Origin: an uncultured Prevotellaceae bacterium
GTDB taxonomy: Bacteria; Bacteroidota; Bacteroidia; Bacteroidales; Bacteroidaceae
Assembly: GCA_902764705.1 (NCBI GenBank)
Contig: CACWWZ010000005.1
Coordinates: 1-64,000, forward strand
Direction: 5' to 3'
DNA length: 64,000 nt
Under the pieces are notes generated by a model, which saw only the letters and a program-made list of their open reading frames with translations, did no database searches and was not told where the DNA came from. This document shows positions 45,390 through 54,152 of this stretch, piece by piece. The translations under genes were made by a program, and so were the position numbers. Numbering within the stretch: the stretch's first letter is position 1; each line of letters opens with the position of its first letter.

Positions 45390-46721
45390 ATGAGTAAGAT
45401 AGCGATATTAGGAGCTGGTGAAAGCGGAGCAGGTGCTGCTGTCCTGGCCAAGAAGCAAGGCTTTGACGTGTTTGTGAGCGACATGTCGAAAATCAACGAC
45501 AAGTATAAAAAACTGATGGACGACCACCAGGTTAGTTGGGAGGAAGGCCGTCATACAGAGGAAAAGATTCTGGATGCCGATGAGATTATCAAGAGTCCTG
45601 GTATTCCCGACACTGCTCCGATGATTGTCAAAATTAAGGAGAAGGGTATCCATATCATTAGCGAGATAGAGTTTGCCGGGCGCTACACCAACTCGAAGAT
45701 GATCTGTATTACGGGTTCTAATGGTAAGACCACAACGACTAGTCTTATCTACCATATTTTCAAGACGGCTGGTTATGATGCCGGTCTGGCTGGCAATATC
45801 GGTAATTCTCTGGCTTTGCAGGTTGCTGAAGATCCTCATGAATACTACATCATTGAATTGTCTTCTTTTCAATTGGACAATATGTATGATTTCCGTGCCA
45901 ATGTGGCCATCCTGCTGAATATTACCCCTGACCATCTGGATCGTTACGATTTCAAGATGCAGAACTATGTGGATGCCAAGATGCGCATTATACAGAATCA
46001 GACTCCTCAGGATGCCTTCATCTATTGGAATGACGACCCGATTATCAAAAAGGAATTGGAAAAGTATGATATTAAGGCTATCCAGTATCCTTTCTCTGAG
46101 CTGAAAGAAAAAGGCAGTATCGGTTATATCGAGGAGGGACAGTATAAGATTGAACAGCCGGAGCCTTTCAATATGGAACAGGAGGCCCTCAGTCTGACGG
46201 GTAAGCATAACATTTATAACTCTTTGGCTGCTGGTATCGCTTCTGATGTTGCCGGTATCAAGAAAGAGGTAATCCGTAAGTCGCTCAGTGATTTTCCGGG
46301 TGTGGAGCATCGCTTGGAGAAGGTCTGTATGGTACGTGGTGTACAGTATATCAACGATTCGAAGGCTACCAATGTTGATGCCTGCTGGTATGCTTTGGAG
46401 TCAATGAAGACCAAGACCATTCTGATTATCGGTGGCAAGGACAAGGGTAATGACTATGGTCCTATTATTCCATTGGTCAAGGAAAAATGTGCCGGATTGG
46501 TATATCTCGGTGCTGACAACCAGAAGTTGCACGACAACTTCGATTCGCTGGGTATTCCGGTCCGCGATACCCACTCCATGAAGGAGTGTATCGAGGCTTG
46601 CTACGAGATGGCTGAGCCTGGAATGACCGTTCTGCTGTCACCCTGCTGTGCCTCGTTCGACCTGTTCAAAAACATGGAAGACCGTGGCGAACAATTTAAG
46701 GAGTTGGCACGGAACCTGTAG
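45390..46721 (+). CDS. murD: UDP-MurNAc-L-alanine:D-glutamate ligase MurD
   Basis: The 443-residue Mur ligase adds D-glutamate to UDP-MurNAc-L-Ala. The N-terminal Rossmann motif ILGAGESGAGAA, the ATP loop GSNGKTTTT (109-117) and YINDSKATNVDA in the C-terminal half are present. It begins two bases after mraY, so it is tightly coupled to it. MurF is absent from the cluster and must be encoded elsewhere. Confidence 0.95.
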   Translation: MSKIAILGAGESGAGAAVLAKKQGFDVFVSDMSKINDKYKKLMDDHQVSWEEGRHTEEKILDADEIIKSPGIPDTAPMIVKIKEKGIHIISEIEFAGRYTNSKMICITGSNGKTTTTSLIYHIFKTAGYDAGLAGNIGNSLALQVAEDPHEYYIIELSSFQLDNMYDFRANVAILLNITPDHLDRYDFKMQNYVDAKMRIIQNQTPQDAFIYWNDDPIIKKELEKYDIKAIQYPFSELKEKGSIGYIEEGQYKIEQPEPFNMEQEALSLTGKHNIYNSLAAGIASDVAGIKKEVIRKSLSDFPGVEHRLEKVCMVRGVQYINDSKATNVDACWYALESMKTKTILIIGGKDKGNDYGPIIPLVKEKCAGLVYLGADNQKLHDNFDSLGIPVRDTHSMKECIEACYEMAEPGMTVLLSPCCASFDLFKNMEDRGEQFKELARNL

Positions 46722-46724
46722 AAG

Positions 46725-46756
46725 ACGATATTACGACATTTCGACAAAATAGATAA
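46725..46756 (+). repeat. 8-bp tandem array, four units, before ftsW
   Basis: Octamers ACGATATT, ACGACATT, TCGACAAA and ATAGATAA start at 46725, 46733, 46741 and 46749; the array runs directly into the ftsW ATG at 46757. Its units are the same kind as those before metF, which face the same way relative to the gene. Confidence 0.75.
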
Positions 46757-48007
46757 ATGAATAAGAAAATAGGCAATATCTTCAAGGGCGACAAGGTCAT
46801 CTGGATGGTGTTCTTCTTCCTCTGCATGATCAGTATCGTGGAAGTGTTCTCTGCTTCCAGCGGACTGACCTATAAGAGTCAGAACTATGTGGGACCGATT
46901 GCTTATCACACCTTTACCATTTTGGCAGGTGTGGTGGTGGCTATCATCACGTTGAATATCCCCTGTCGGTACTTCAAACTGATGACTCCTTTCTTGATAT
47001 TGATTTCTGTAGTCACGCTGCTATGGGTATTGCTAGCAGGAACAAAGGTTGGTGATGCCGGCCGATGGATCAATCTGTTTGGTTTTACTTTTCAGCCGTC
47101 AGAGATTGCCAAAGGAACCATTGTGTTGGCTGTAGCACAGATTCTTGCTGCCATGCAACGTGAGAATGGTGCTGACAAAAAAGCCTTCAAGTGGATTCTT
47201 TGGATTTTGTTGCCCGCATGCGTGTTGATAGGACTGGAGAACCTCTCTACAGCAGCGATGCTCTTTGCTGTGGTCTTCCTGATGATGTTCATCGGACTCG
47301 TCCCAATCAAGCAATTGGGAAAGTTGGCAGCAGCCATTATCATGATAGCCGTTGTGGCTTTGTCGATGGTGATGTTGGTAGGTCACGATATCAGTGATGA
47401 AGAGAAGGTGACGACCAAGACGGAACAACTCGACCAGCCTAAGCAAAAGAAGAACTTCGTAGAGAAGATGTTCCATCGTGCTGATACGTGGAAGAGCCGT
47501 CTCATGAAATTTGGCAAGCCTAAGCCAACGCCGCAGGAGTATGATCTCGACAAAGATGCTCAGGTAGCTCATGCCAACATTGCTATTGTTTCGAGTGGCA
47601 TTATTGGTAAGGGGCCTGGTCAGAGCACAGAGCGCGACTTCCTGTCACAGGCTTTCTCAGACTTTATCTATGCTATCGTTATCGAAGAACTGGGTATTGC
47701 GGGTGCCTTTGCAGTAATGTTCCTCTATATTGTTCTGCTCTATCGTTGTGCCCGTATTGCCAGTCGTTGCGAGAATAATTTCCCTGCTTTTCTGGCTATG
47801 GGGCTCGGATTGCTGCTTGTCATCCAAGCGACTTTCAACATGATGGTGGCTGTCGGATTGGCACCTGTTACCGGTCAGCCTCTGCCTCTTATCTCCAAGG
47901 GAGGAACATCGACCATCATCAATTGTGCTTATATCGGAGCCATTTTGAGCGTCAGTAGATCAGCAAAAATGAAGAAAGCGAAAGAAAAAGAGGCAAAGAT
48001 AGCATGA
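46757..48007 (+). CDS. ftsW: septal peptidoglycan glycosyltransferase FtsW
   Basis: The 416-residue SEDS-family polytopic protein polymerises glycan strands at the septum together with FtsI. It has about ten membrane segments and the family signatures GDAGRWINLFGFTFQPSEIAK (split here as GDAGRWINL and QPSEIAK) and PVTGQPLPLISKGG near the end. A charged insertion of about 60 residues (DEEKVTTKTEQLDQPK onward) lies in the large extracytoplasmic loop. The gene follows murD with a 35-base octamer-filled spacer. Confidence 0.95.
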   Translation: MNKKIGNIFKGDKVIWMVFFFLCMISIVEVFSASSGLTYKSQNYVGPIAYHTFTILAGVVVAIITLNIPCRYFKLMTPFLILISVVTLLWVLLAGTKVGDAGRWINLFGFTFQPSEIAKGTIVLAVAQILAAMQRENGADKKAFKWILWILLPACVLIGLENLSTAAMLFAVVFLMMFIGLVPIKQLGKLAAAIIMIAVVALSMVMLVGHDISDEEKVTTKTEQLDQPKQKKNFVEKMFHRADTWKSRLMKFGKPKPTPQEYDLDKDAQVAHANIAIVSSGIIGKGPGQSTERDFLSQAFSDFIYAIVIEELGIAGAFAVMFLYIVLLYRCARIASRCENNFPAFLAMGLGLLLVIQATFNMMVAVGLAPVTGQPLPLISKGGTSTIINCAYIGAILSVSRSAKMKKAKEKEAKIA

Positions 48008-48023
48008 TTTAACGGAAAATTTG

Positions 48024-48031
48024 TACTTTTG
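48024..48031 (+). promoter_or_regulatory. candidate internal -7 promoter box before murG
   Basis: TACTTTTG followed by CACGG matches TAnnTTTG and lies 24 bases upstream of the murG ATG at 48056, in the ftsW-murG spacer. It would give the distal half of the cluster (murG to ftsZ) its own transcript. Confidence 0.55.
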
Positions 48032-48055
48032 CACGGTATTCTAGATACAACTTAT

Positions 48056-49171
48056 ATGAACGACGAATTAAGAGTGATAATCAGTGGTGGCGGTACGGGC
48101 GGACACATCTTCCCGGCTGTTTCTATTGCCAATGCCATCAAGGCGATGCACCCTGATGCAAAGATACTGTTTGTTGGCGCTTTGGGACGCATGGAAATGC
48201 AGCGCGTGCCAGCAGCAGGTTACGAGATTAAAGGCCTGCCTATTCAGGGCTTCGATCGAAAGAATTTGTTGAAGAACGTGAAGGTCCTCTATAAGATCTG
48301 GAAGAGCCAGCGTATGGCTAAGAACATCATCAAGGAGTTTCGTCCGCAGGTTGCTGTCGGAGTCGGTGGCTATGCCAGCGGTCCTACGCTGAACAAGGCT
48401 GCAGCGATGGGTATTCCCTGTCTTATTCAGGAGCAGAACTCCTATGCAGGAGTCACCAATAAACTATTGGCTAAGAAGGCCGCCAAGATTTGTGTGGCTT
48501 ATGAGGGCATGGAACGCTTCTTTCCGGTAGAGAAAATCCTACTAACAGGAAACCCTGTCCGTCAACAGTTGTTGGAGACTACCCAGACCAAGGCGGAAGC
48601 CCTTCGTTCCTTTGGTTTGGATGCCACAAAGAAGACCATCCTCATTGTGGGAGGCAGTCTTGGAGCCCGCACGGTCAACGAGAGTGTCTTGAAGCATCTT
48701 GATGTGATCCGTCAGAGCAATGTTCAGTTTATCTGGCAGACCGGTAAGTACTATCATGCCCAGATTACAGAGCAATTGGCCAAGGAACCGAAAACTGACA
48801 ACCTTGTTGTTACCGATTTCATTAGCGATATGGGTGCTGCCTATAAGGCTGCTGACTTGGTGGTTAGCCGTGCTGGTGCCGGTTCTATCAGCGAGTTCTG
48901 TCTGTTGGGCAAGCCTGTCATTCTTGTGCCCTCACCCAATGTGGCTGAAGACCACCAGACCAAGAATGCTCTGGCATTGGTGAACAAGGATGCTGCCCTT
49001 TATGTAAAGGATATGGAAGCTCCGGCTCTGCTTATTCCGTTGGCAATTGATACCGTTCAAGACGATGTTAAGTTGAAGAGCCTCAGTGAGAATATTTTGA
49101 AGATGGCCTTGCCCGCTTCAGCGGAGATTATTGCTAAGGAAGTAGTAACTCTTGCCAGTCAAAAACGTTAA
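48056..49171 (+). CDS. murG: UDP-GlcNAc:lipid I N-acetylglucosaminyltransferase MurG
   Basis: The 371-residue GT28 enzyme makes lipid II from lipid I on the inner face of the membrane. The start is ATG 48056; the earlier TTG at 48029 belongs to a promoter-like box. The N-terminal GGGTGGH (10-16) and the C-terminal donor-site motif VVSRAGAGSISEFCLLGKP are diagnostic. The 48-base spacer after ftsW is the longest one within the cluster apart from the murE-mraY spacer. Confidence 0.95.
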   Translation: MNDELRVIISGGGTGGHIFPAVSIANAIKAMHPDAKILFVGALGRMEMQRVPAAGYEIKGLPIQGFDRKNLLKNVKVLYKIWKSQRMAKNIIKEFRPQVAVGVGGYASGPTLNKAAAMGIPCLIQEQNSYAGVTNKLLAKKAAKICVAYEGMERFFPVEKILLTGNPVRQQLLETTQTKAEALRSFGLDATKKTILIVGGSLGARTVNESVLKHLDVIRQSNVQFIWQTGKYYHAQITEQLAKEPKTDNLVVTDFISDMGAAYKAADLVVSRAGAGSISEFCLLGKPVILVPSPNVAEDHQTKNALALVNKDAALYVKDMEAPALLIPLAIDTVQDDVKLKSLSENILKMALPASAEIIAKEVVTLASQKR

Positions 49172-49184
49172 GAAAAGACCGAAT

Positions 49185-50561
49185 ATGGAATTAAAAGATA
49201 TTAAATCAGTATACTTCATCGGAGCAGGAGGCATCGGCATGAGTGCCCTCGTACGCTACTTCATTCATTGTGGAGTGGTCGTCGGAGGCTATGACAAGAC
49301 GCCAAGCACGCTGACCCGTCAGTTGGAAAAGGAAGGAGCTCTCATTCACTATGAGGAGAATGTCGACGATATTCCCCATGCCTGTCGCAGAGCCGATTCG
49401 TGTCTGGTAGTCTATACGCCGGCCATTCCTGCTGACCATCAGGAAATGGAATACTTCCGTGAGAATGGCTTTGAGATACAGAAGCGCGCTCAGGTATTGG
49501 GAACGCTGACCCGTCAGCACAAGGGACTCTGTGTGGCAGGAACCCATGGTAAGACAACTACGTCGACCATGTGTGCCCATATCATGCACCAGAGCCATCT
49601 GGATTGTAACGCTTTCCTTGGAGGCATTTCGAAGAACTATGGCACCAACTACATCCTCTCCAATTCCGATTATGTAGTCATCGAGGCTGACGAGTTCGAC
49701 CGTTCGTTCCACTGGCTGTCACCCTATATGACCGTCATTACGTCTACAGACCCCGATCATCTGGATATCTATGGCACCAAGGAGGCTTACTTGGAGAGTT
49801 TCCGCCACTATACGGAACTGATTCAGCCAAAAGGTGCCCTGATTATCCATCGTGATTTGGAGATGCAGGAAAGTCTGCCTGATGGTGTGCATCGCTATGA
49901 CTATGCATTAAATGAAGGAGATTTCCATGCTGAGAATATCCGCATCGCCAATGGTGAGATTACCTTCGATTTTGTCTCACCCATTGAGAGCGTCAAGAAC
50001 ATTCAGTTGGGACAGCCTGTTCCCATCAATATCGAGAATGGTGTGGCTGCTATGGCAATGGCCCAGTTGGCAGGCTGTACGCCAGAGGAACTGCGTATTG
50101 GCATGAAGACCTATGGCGGTGTGGACCGTCGTTTCGATTTCAAGATTAAGAACGACCGCCACGTATTCCTGTCGGACTATGCACACCATCCGAAGGAAAT
50201 CTATCAGAGCGCACGTAGCATTCGTGAACTCTATAAGGACCGGAAGATTACCGCAATCTTCCAGCCACATCTCTATACCCGTACTCGTGATTTCTATAAG
50301 GACTTTGCTGAGGCATTGAGCCTGCTTGATGAGGTCATCCTAACGGAGATTTATCCTGCCCGTGAACTGCCCATTGAGGGCGTCACCTCACAGCTTATCT
50401 ACGAAAACCTGCGTCCGGGTATTGAGAAGCAAATTATCCGTAAGGATGATGTGCTGTCATTTGTCAAGTCCCGCGACTTTGACGTACTGATTGTGCTGGG
50501 AGCCGGTGACCTCGACAACATGGTGCCCGAGATAACCAGAATATTGAACAGTAAGAAATAA
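49185..50561 (+). CDS. murC: UDP-MurNAc:L-alanine ligase MurC
   Basis: The 458-residue Mur ligase adds L-alanine to UDP-MurNAc. It starts at ATG 49185, 13 bases after murG; the frame extends to a start at 49152 inside murG, but the conserved N-terminus IKSVYFIGAGGIGMSALV follows the later ATG directly. The ATP loop GTHGKTTTS is at 119-127, and FQPHLYTRTRDF in the C-terminal domain is typical of MurC. Confidence 0.95.
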   Translation: MELKDIKSVYFIGAGGIGMSALVRYFIHCGVVVGGYDKTPSTLTRQLEKEGALIHYEENVDDIPHACRRADSCLVVYTPAIPADHQEMEYFRENGFEIQKRAQVLGTLTRQHKGLCVAGTHGKTTTSTMCAHIMHQSHLDCNAFLGGISKNYGTNYILSNSDYVVIEADEFDRSFHWLSPYMTVITSTDPDHLDIYGTKEAYLESFRHYTELIQPKGALIIHRDLEMQESLPDGVHRYDYALNEGDFHAENIRIANGEITFDFVSPIESVKNIQLGQPVPINIENGVAAMAMAQLAGCTPEELRIGMKTYGGVDRRFDFKIKNDRHVFLSDYAHHPKEIYQSARSIRELYKDRKITAIFQPHLYTRTRDFYKDFAEALSLLDEVILTEIYPARELPIEGVTSQLIYENLRPGIEKQIIRKDDVLSFVKSRDFDVLIVLGAGDLDNMVPEITRILNSKK

Positions 50562-50571
50562 ACAACGCGAT

Positions 50572-51333
50572 ATGAGTATCACTTGGAAGAAATCATTCAT
50601 CATCTTGATAGATCTTGCCCTGGCAGTCTATCTTGTCTTCGCCATCACAACATTCAATCGTCCTGACGAACTCTCCAATGTGTGCTCTGAAGTAAAGATT
50701 GACGTAAAGGAGGGTGAGGTGAAGGGATTTCTGAACCCAGACGAAATAAAGTCCCAGCTTCAGCATGCCCGGCTCTATCCCTTGGGCGATCCGATGAGTC
50801 AGGTGTCTGGACGTAAGATAGAGGAGAACTTATCGAAGAACCCGCTCGTTGAGAGTGTTCAGTGCTATAAGACCCAAACGGGCCGTGTGTTCATTACTTT
50901 GTCACAGCGACTGCCTGTGGTCCGAGTCAAGGCAGAAAATGGTGATGACTATTATGTCGACACCCATGGCAACATCATGCCTAATACGCAGCATGCCAGC
51001 GACTTGGTAGTGGTGACGGGACATGTGACACGAAAGTATGCCAAGAGCGTTCTTCCTGGTGTGGGTAATTTCCTGATTCAGAATAAGATGTGGCGTGCAG
51101 AGACGGAACAACTCAACATACTGGTCGATGGCTCTATGGAACTGATACCCCGTGTGGGTGATCATATTGTCTATCTCGGTCAGCCTACAAATCTCGACAA
51201 GAAGCTCAGTCGTCTTGAGAAGTTCTATAAATACGGACTGTCCAAGGCGGGTTGGAATAAGTATTCGTATATCAGTCTGGAATTTGACAACCAGATTATC
51301 TGTAAGAAAAACAAGAAAATGAATCAAATATAA
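50572..51333 (+). CDS. ftsQ: cell division protein FtsQ
   Basis: The 253-residue bitopic protein has an N-terminal membrane segment (FIILIDLALAVYLVFAITTF), a POTRA-like domain (LNPDEIKSQLQ... to VQCYKTQTGRVFITLSQRLP in abbreviated form) and a FtsQ/DivIB beta domain. It is a divisome scaffold bridging FtsL and the septal synthases. It lies 10 bases after murC and 6 bases before ftsA. Primary-sequence conservation is weak, and the call rests on topology, the POTRA pattern and position. Confidence 0.88.
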   Translation: MSITWKKSFIILIDLALAVYLVFAITTFNRPDELSNVCSEVKIDVKEGEVKGFLNPDEIKSQLQHARLYPLGDPMSQVSGRKIEENLSKNPLVESVQCYKTQTGRVFITLSQRLPVVRVKAENGDDYYVDTHGNIMPNTQHASDLVVVTGHVTRKYAKSVLPGVGNFLIQNKMWRAETEQLNILVDGSMELIPRVGDHIVYLGQPTNLDKKLSRLEKFYKYGLSKAGWNKYSYISLEFDNQIICKKNKKMNQI

Positions 51334-51339
51334 AGAGAG

Positions 51340-52794
51340 ATGCCAAAGGAATTTATCGTAGCTATTGAACTGGGTTCATCGAAGATGACCGGTATTGCGG
51401 GAAAGAAGAATCTTGACGGCAGCATTCAGGTGTTGGCCTGTGTCAAGGAAGATTCCTCTTCATTCATCCGTAAAGGTGTGGTTTACAACATTGACAAGAC
51501 TGCCCAGTGCCTGACCAACATCATCAGCCGTCTGGAGAAACAGCTCAAGACGGGTATCACACAGGTGTATGTGGGTGTTGGCGGACAGTCTATCCGCTCT
51601 ATTCGCAATCTGATTTCCAAGGACCTGCCTGCAGGAACACAGGTCACACAGGACATGGTGATTGAACTGATGGATTCTAATCGTAACATGAAATATCCTG
51701 ATCAGGAAATCCTCGACGCTGCCGTACAGGAATACAAGGTTGACTCACAATACCAGCTCGATCCCGTTGGCATCCAGTGCTCGCGTATTGAGGGTAACTT
51801 CCTGAATATCCTGCAGCGTAAGGCATTCTACAAGAACCTGAACAAGTGTTTCGAGACTGCCGAAATCAATGTAGCAGAGATGTATCTTGCCCCATTGGCA
51901 CTGGCCGACAGCGTGCTCACCGAGGCTGAGCGCCGTTCAGGATGTGCCTTGGTAGACCTCGGAGCCGACACCACGACGGTCAGCGTCTATTCGAAGAACG
52001 TGCTGCGCCATTTGGCTGTCATTCCTCTGGGTGCCAACAATATCACCAAGGATATTGCCTCGCTGCAGATGGAGGAGAGCGATGCCGAGAAGATGAAGCT
52101 TAAATATGCTTCAGCCTTTACGGACAACAACGATATTGACAACAACATGAAATACTCCATTGACCAGGATCGTCAGGTCGAGGTGCGTAAGTTCATCGAG
52201 ATTGTCGAAGGTCGTCTGGAGGAAATCATCGCGAATGTGTGGTGCCAGATTCCTGAAGAATACTGCGACAAGCTTTTGGGCGGAGTCATCCTTACGGGTG
52301 GCGGTGCTAATCTGAAGGACATCGAGAAAGCCTTCCAGAACTATACGCATATCGACAAGATTCGTATTGCCAAGTTTGTCACTCAGACCATCACTTCGTC
52401 GATTGCCGACATCAATGCCCACGATGGTATGATGAATACGGTGCTTGGTTTGCTGGCCAAGGGTGACATTAATTGTGCCGGCAGCGATCTGGATTATAAC
52501 AACGACCTCTTTGCCAGCCAGCGTCCGCAGATTACCCCAGAGACGCTCGAGCAGCGTCGGGCCCGTCAGGCCTCAGAGACTCCTGCCGGGGTGGTTCGTA
52601 CTGCTGATGAGATTCGTCGTGCAGAGGAAGAAGCTCGTCAGAAGAAGGAAGAAGAAGAGCGCGTAGCCCGCGAGAAAGCCGAGGAGGAAGCCCGCGAGCA
52701 GGAACGTATCCGTAAGGAGAATAGCACTTGGAACAAGTTGGGCCGTTGGTTGAAGCGAGCTGCCAACGAGATAGTCAAGGAAGAAGATGAGTAA
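51340..52794 (+). CDS. ftsA: cell division protein FtsA
   Basis: The 484-residue actin-like ATPase tethers FtsZ to the membrane. Signatures are the phosphate-1 loop IVAIELGSSKM at the N-terminus, the phosphate-2 region GCALVDLGADTTTVSVY and the adenosine motif GGVILTGGGANLKDIE. A C-terminal extension of about 90 residues forms a charged, probably coiled segment (RRAEEEARQKKEEEERVARE) before the tail LGRWLKRAANEIV, a likely amphipathic membrane anchor. Confidence 0.94.
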   Translation: MPKEFIVAIELGSSKMTGIAGKKNLDGSIQVLACVKEDSSSFIRKGVVYNIDKTAQCLTNIISRLEKQLKTGITQVYVGVGGQSIRSIRNLISKDLPAGTQVTQDMVIELMDSNRNMKYPDQEILDAAVQEYKVDSQYQLDPVGIQCSRIEGNFLNILQRKAFYKNLNKCFETAEINVAEMYLAPLALADSVLTEAERRSGCALVDLGADTTTVSVYSKNVLRHLAVIPLGANNITKDIASLQMEESDAEKMKLKYASAFTDNNDIDNNMKYSIDQDRQVEVRKFIEIVEGRLEEIIANVWCQIPEEYCDKLLGGVILTGGGANLKDIEKAFQNYTHIDKIRIAKFVTQTITSSIADINAHDGMMNTVLGLLAKGDINCAGSDLDYNNDLFASQRPQITPETLEQRRARQASETPAGVVRTADEIRRAEEEARQKKEEEERVAREKAEEEAREQERIRKENSTWNKLGRWLKRAANEIVKEEDE

Positions 52795-52796
52795 GG

Positions 52797-52820
52797 GACG
52801 AAACGAAGAAAAGAAGTATT
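52797..52820 (+). repeat. possible 8-bp repeats in the ftsA-ftsZ spacer
   Basis: Three purine-rich octamers, GACGAAAC, GAAGAAAA and GAAGTATT, exactly fill the spacer after the ftsA stop and end at the ftsZ ATG. The array is short and degenerate, so it may be coincidental. Confidence 0.35.
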
Positions 52821-54152
52821 ATGGCAGATAATAATGTATTGCTCGATTTTGGCGAGCCGGAAAAAGAGAATAGCATCATCAAGGTAATTGGTGTTGGTGG
52901 CGGTGGCGGTAATGCCGTTAACCATATGTATCGCGAGGGTATTCACGATGTGACCTTCGTATTATGCAACACCGATAATCAGGCCCTGAACGACTCACCC
53001 GTTCCTGTACATCTACAGTTGGGTAAAGAGGGCCTTGGCGCTGGTAACCGTCCTGAAAAGGCCCGTGCTGCTGCCGAGGAAAGTCTCGACGACATCAAAA
53101 ATGTGCTGAGCGACGGCACGCGTATGGCTTTTATCACAGCTGGTATGGGCGGTGGTACGGGTACTGGTGCAGCTCCTGTCATTGCCCGCGTCTCGAAGGA
53201 GATGGGTATTCTGACGGTGGGTATCGTCACCATTCCTTTCCGCTTCGAAGGCGATCGTAAGATTGACCAGGCACTGGATGGTGTCGAGGAGATGTCGAAG
53301 CATGTCGATGCCCTGTTGGTGATTAACAACGAGCGCTTGCGCGAGATTTATCCTGAGTTGACCGTCCTCGATGCTTTTGGCAAGGCTGACGACACACTGA
53401 GTGTGGCTGCAAAGTCTATTGCCGAGATTATTACCGTTCACGGATTAATCAATCTCGACTTCAACGATGTGAAGACCGTTCTGAAGGATGGTGGTGTAGC
53501 CATCATGTCGACAGGTTTTGGCGAGGGCGAGGGCCGTGTCAAGAAAGCTATTGACGACGCGTTGAATTCTCCGTTGCTCAACGAGAACGATGTCTTCAAC
53601 TCCAAGAAGATCCTGCTCAGCATTTCATTTGCCGGCAATAAGGATGGTAGCGGCTCGCTGATGATGGAGGAGATGAACGATGTCAACGACTTCATGGGTA
53701 AGTTCGGTAACGATTTTGAAATCAAGTGGGGACTGGCCACCGATCCCGAACTGGGCAAAAAGGTCAAGGTCACCATCCTTGCAACCGGCTTCGGTATCGA
53801 CCGCGTCGATGGCATGTCAAGCCATCGTCAGCATCGTAACACCCAGGAGGAGGCTACCCGTATTGCCGCCGAGCAGGAGAAGGAGGCCCAGCGCCAGGAT
53901 CGTCGTAACCGTTACTATGGTGGCGACGGACAAAGCAAGCGTTACAAGCGCCGTCCGCACATCTACCTGTTCCGCCCTGAGGACCTCGATAATGACGACG
54001 TCATCTCAGCCGTCGAACAGACTCCGACCTATAAACGTACCCGCGAAATCCTGGACAGCATCTATTCGCAGGCCAGTGGTGAGGAACCCCCTCAGAAGGA
54101 AGAGGCTCCACAGCAGGATAATATCGTGCAGGGAACGATTAAATTTGGTTAG
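52821..54152 (+). CDS. ftsZ: cell division GTPase FtsZ
   Basis: The 443-residue tubulin-like GTPase forms the Z-ring. The GTP-binding signature GGGTGTG lies at 110-116, after IKVIGVGGGGGNAVNHM. The T7-loop region is present (LINLDFNDVKTVL). The C-terminal linker contains a basic stretch and a DDVISAVEQTPTYKRTREI segment. It is the last gene of the cluster; its TAG overlaps the stop of the convergent metF by 4 bases. Confidence 0.97.
   Translation: MADNNVLLDFGEPEKENSIIKVIGVGGGGGNAVNHMYREGIHDVTFVLCNTDNQALNDSPVPVHLQLGKEGLGAGNRPEKARAAAEESLDDIKNVLSDGTRMAFITAGMGGGTGTGAAPVIARVSKEMGILTVGIVTIPFRFEGDRKIDQALDGVEEMSKHVDALLVINNERLREIYPELTVLDAFGKADDTLSVAAKSIAEIITVHGLINLDFNDVKTVLKDGGVAIMSTGFGEGEGRVKKAIDDALNSPLLNENDVFNSKKILLSISFAGNKDGSGSLMMEEMNDVNDFMGKFGNDFEIKWGLATDPELGKKVKVTILATGFGIDRVDGMSSHRQHRNTQEEATRIAAEQEKEAQRQDRRNRYYGGDGQSKRYKRRPHIYLFRPEDLDNDDVISAVEQTPTYKRTREILDSIYSQASGEEPPQKEEAPQQDNIVQGTIKFG

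Noticed and set aside
52111..52422. Antisense ORFs within ftsA and ftsZ (also 53013-53441)
   Set aside because: They are shadows of essential genes with complete motifs on the plus strand.
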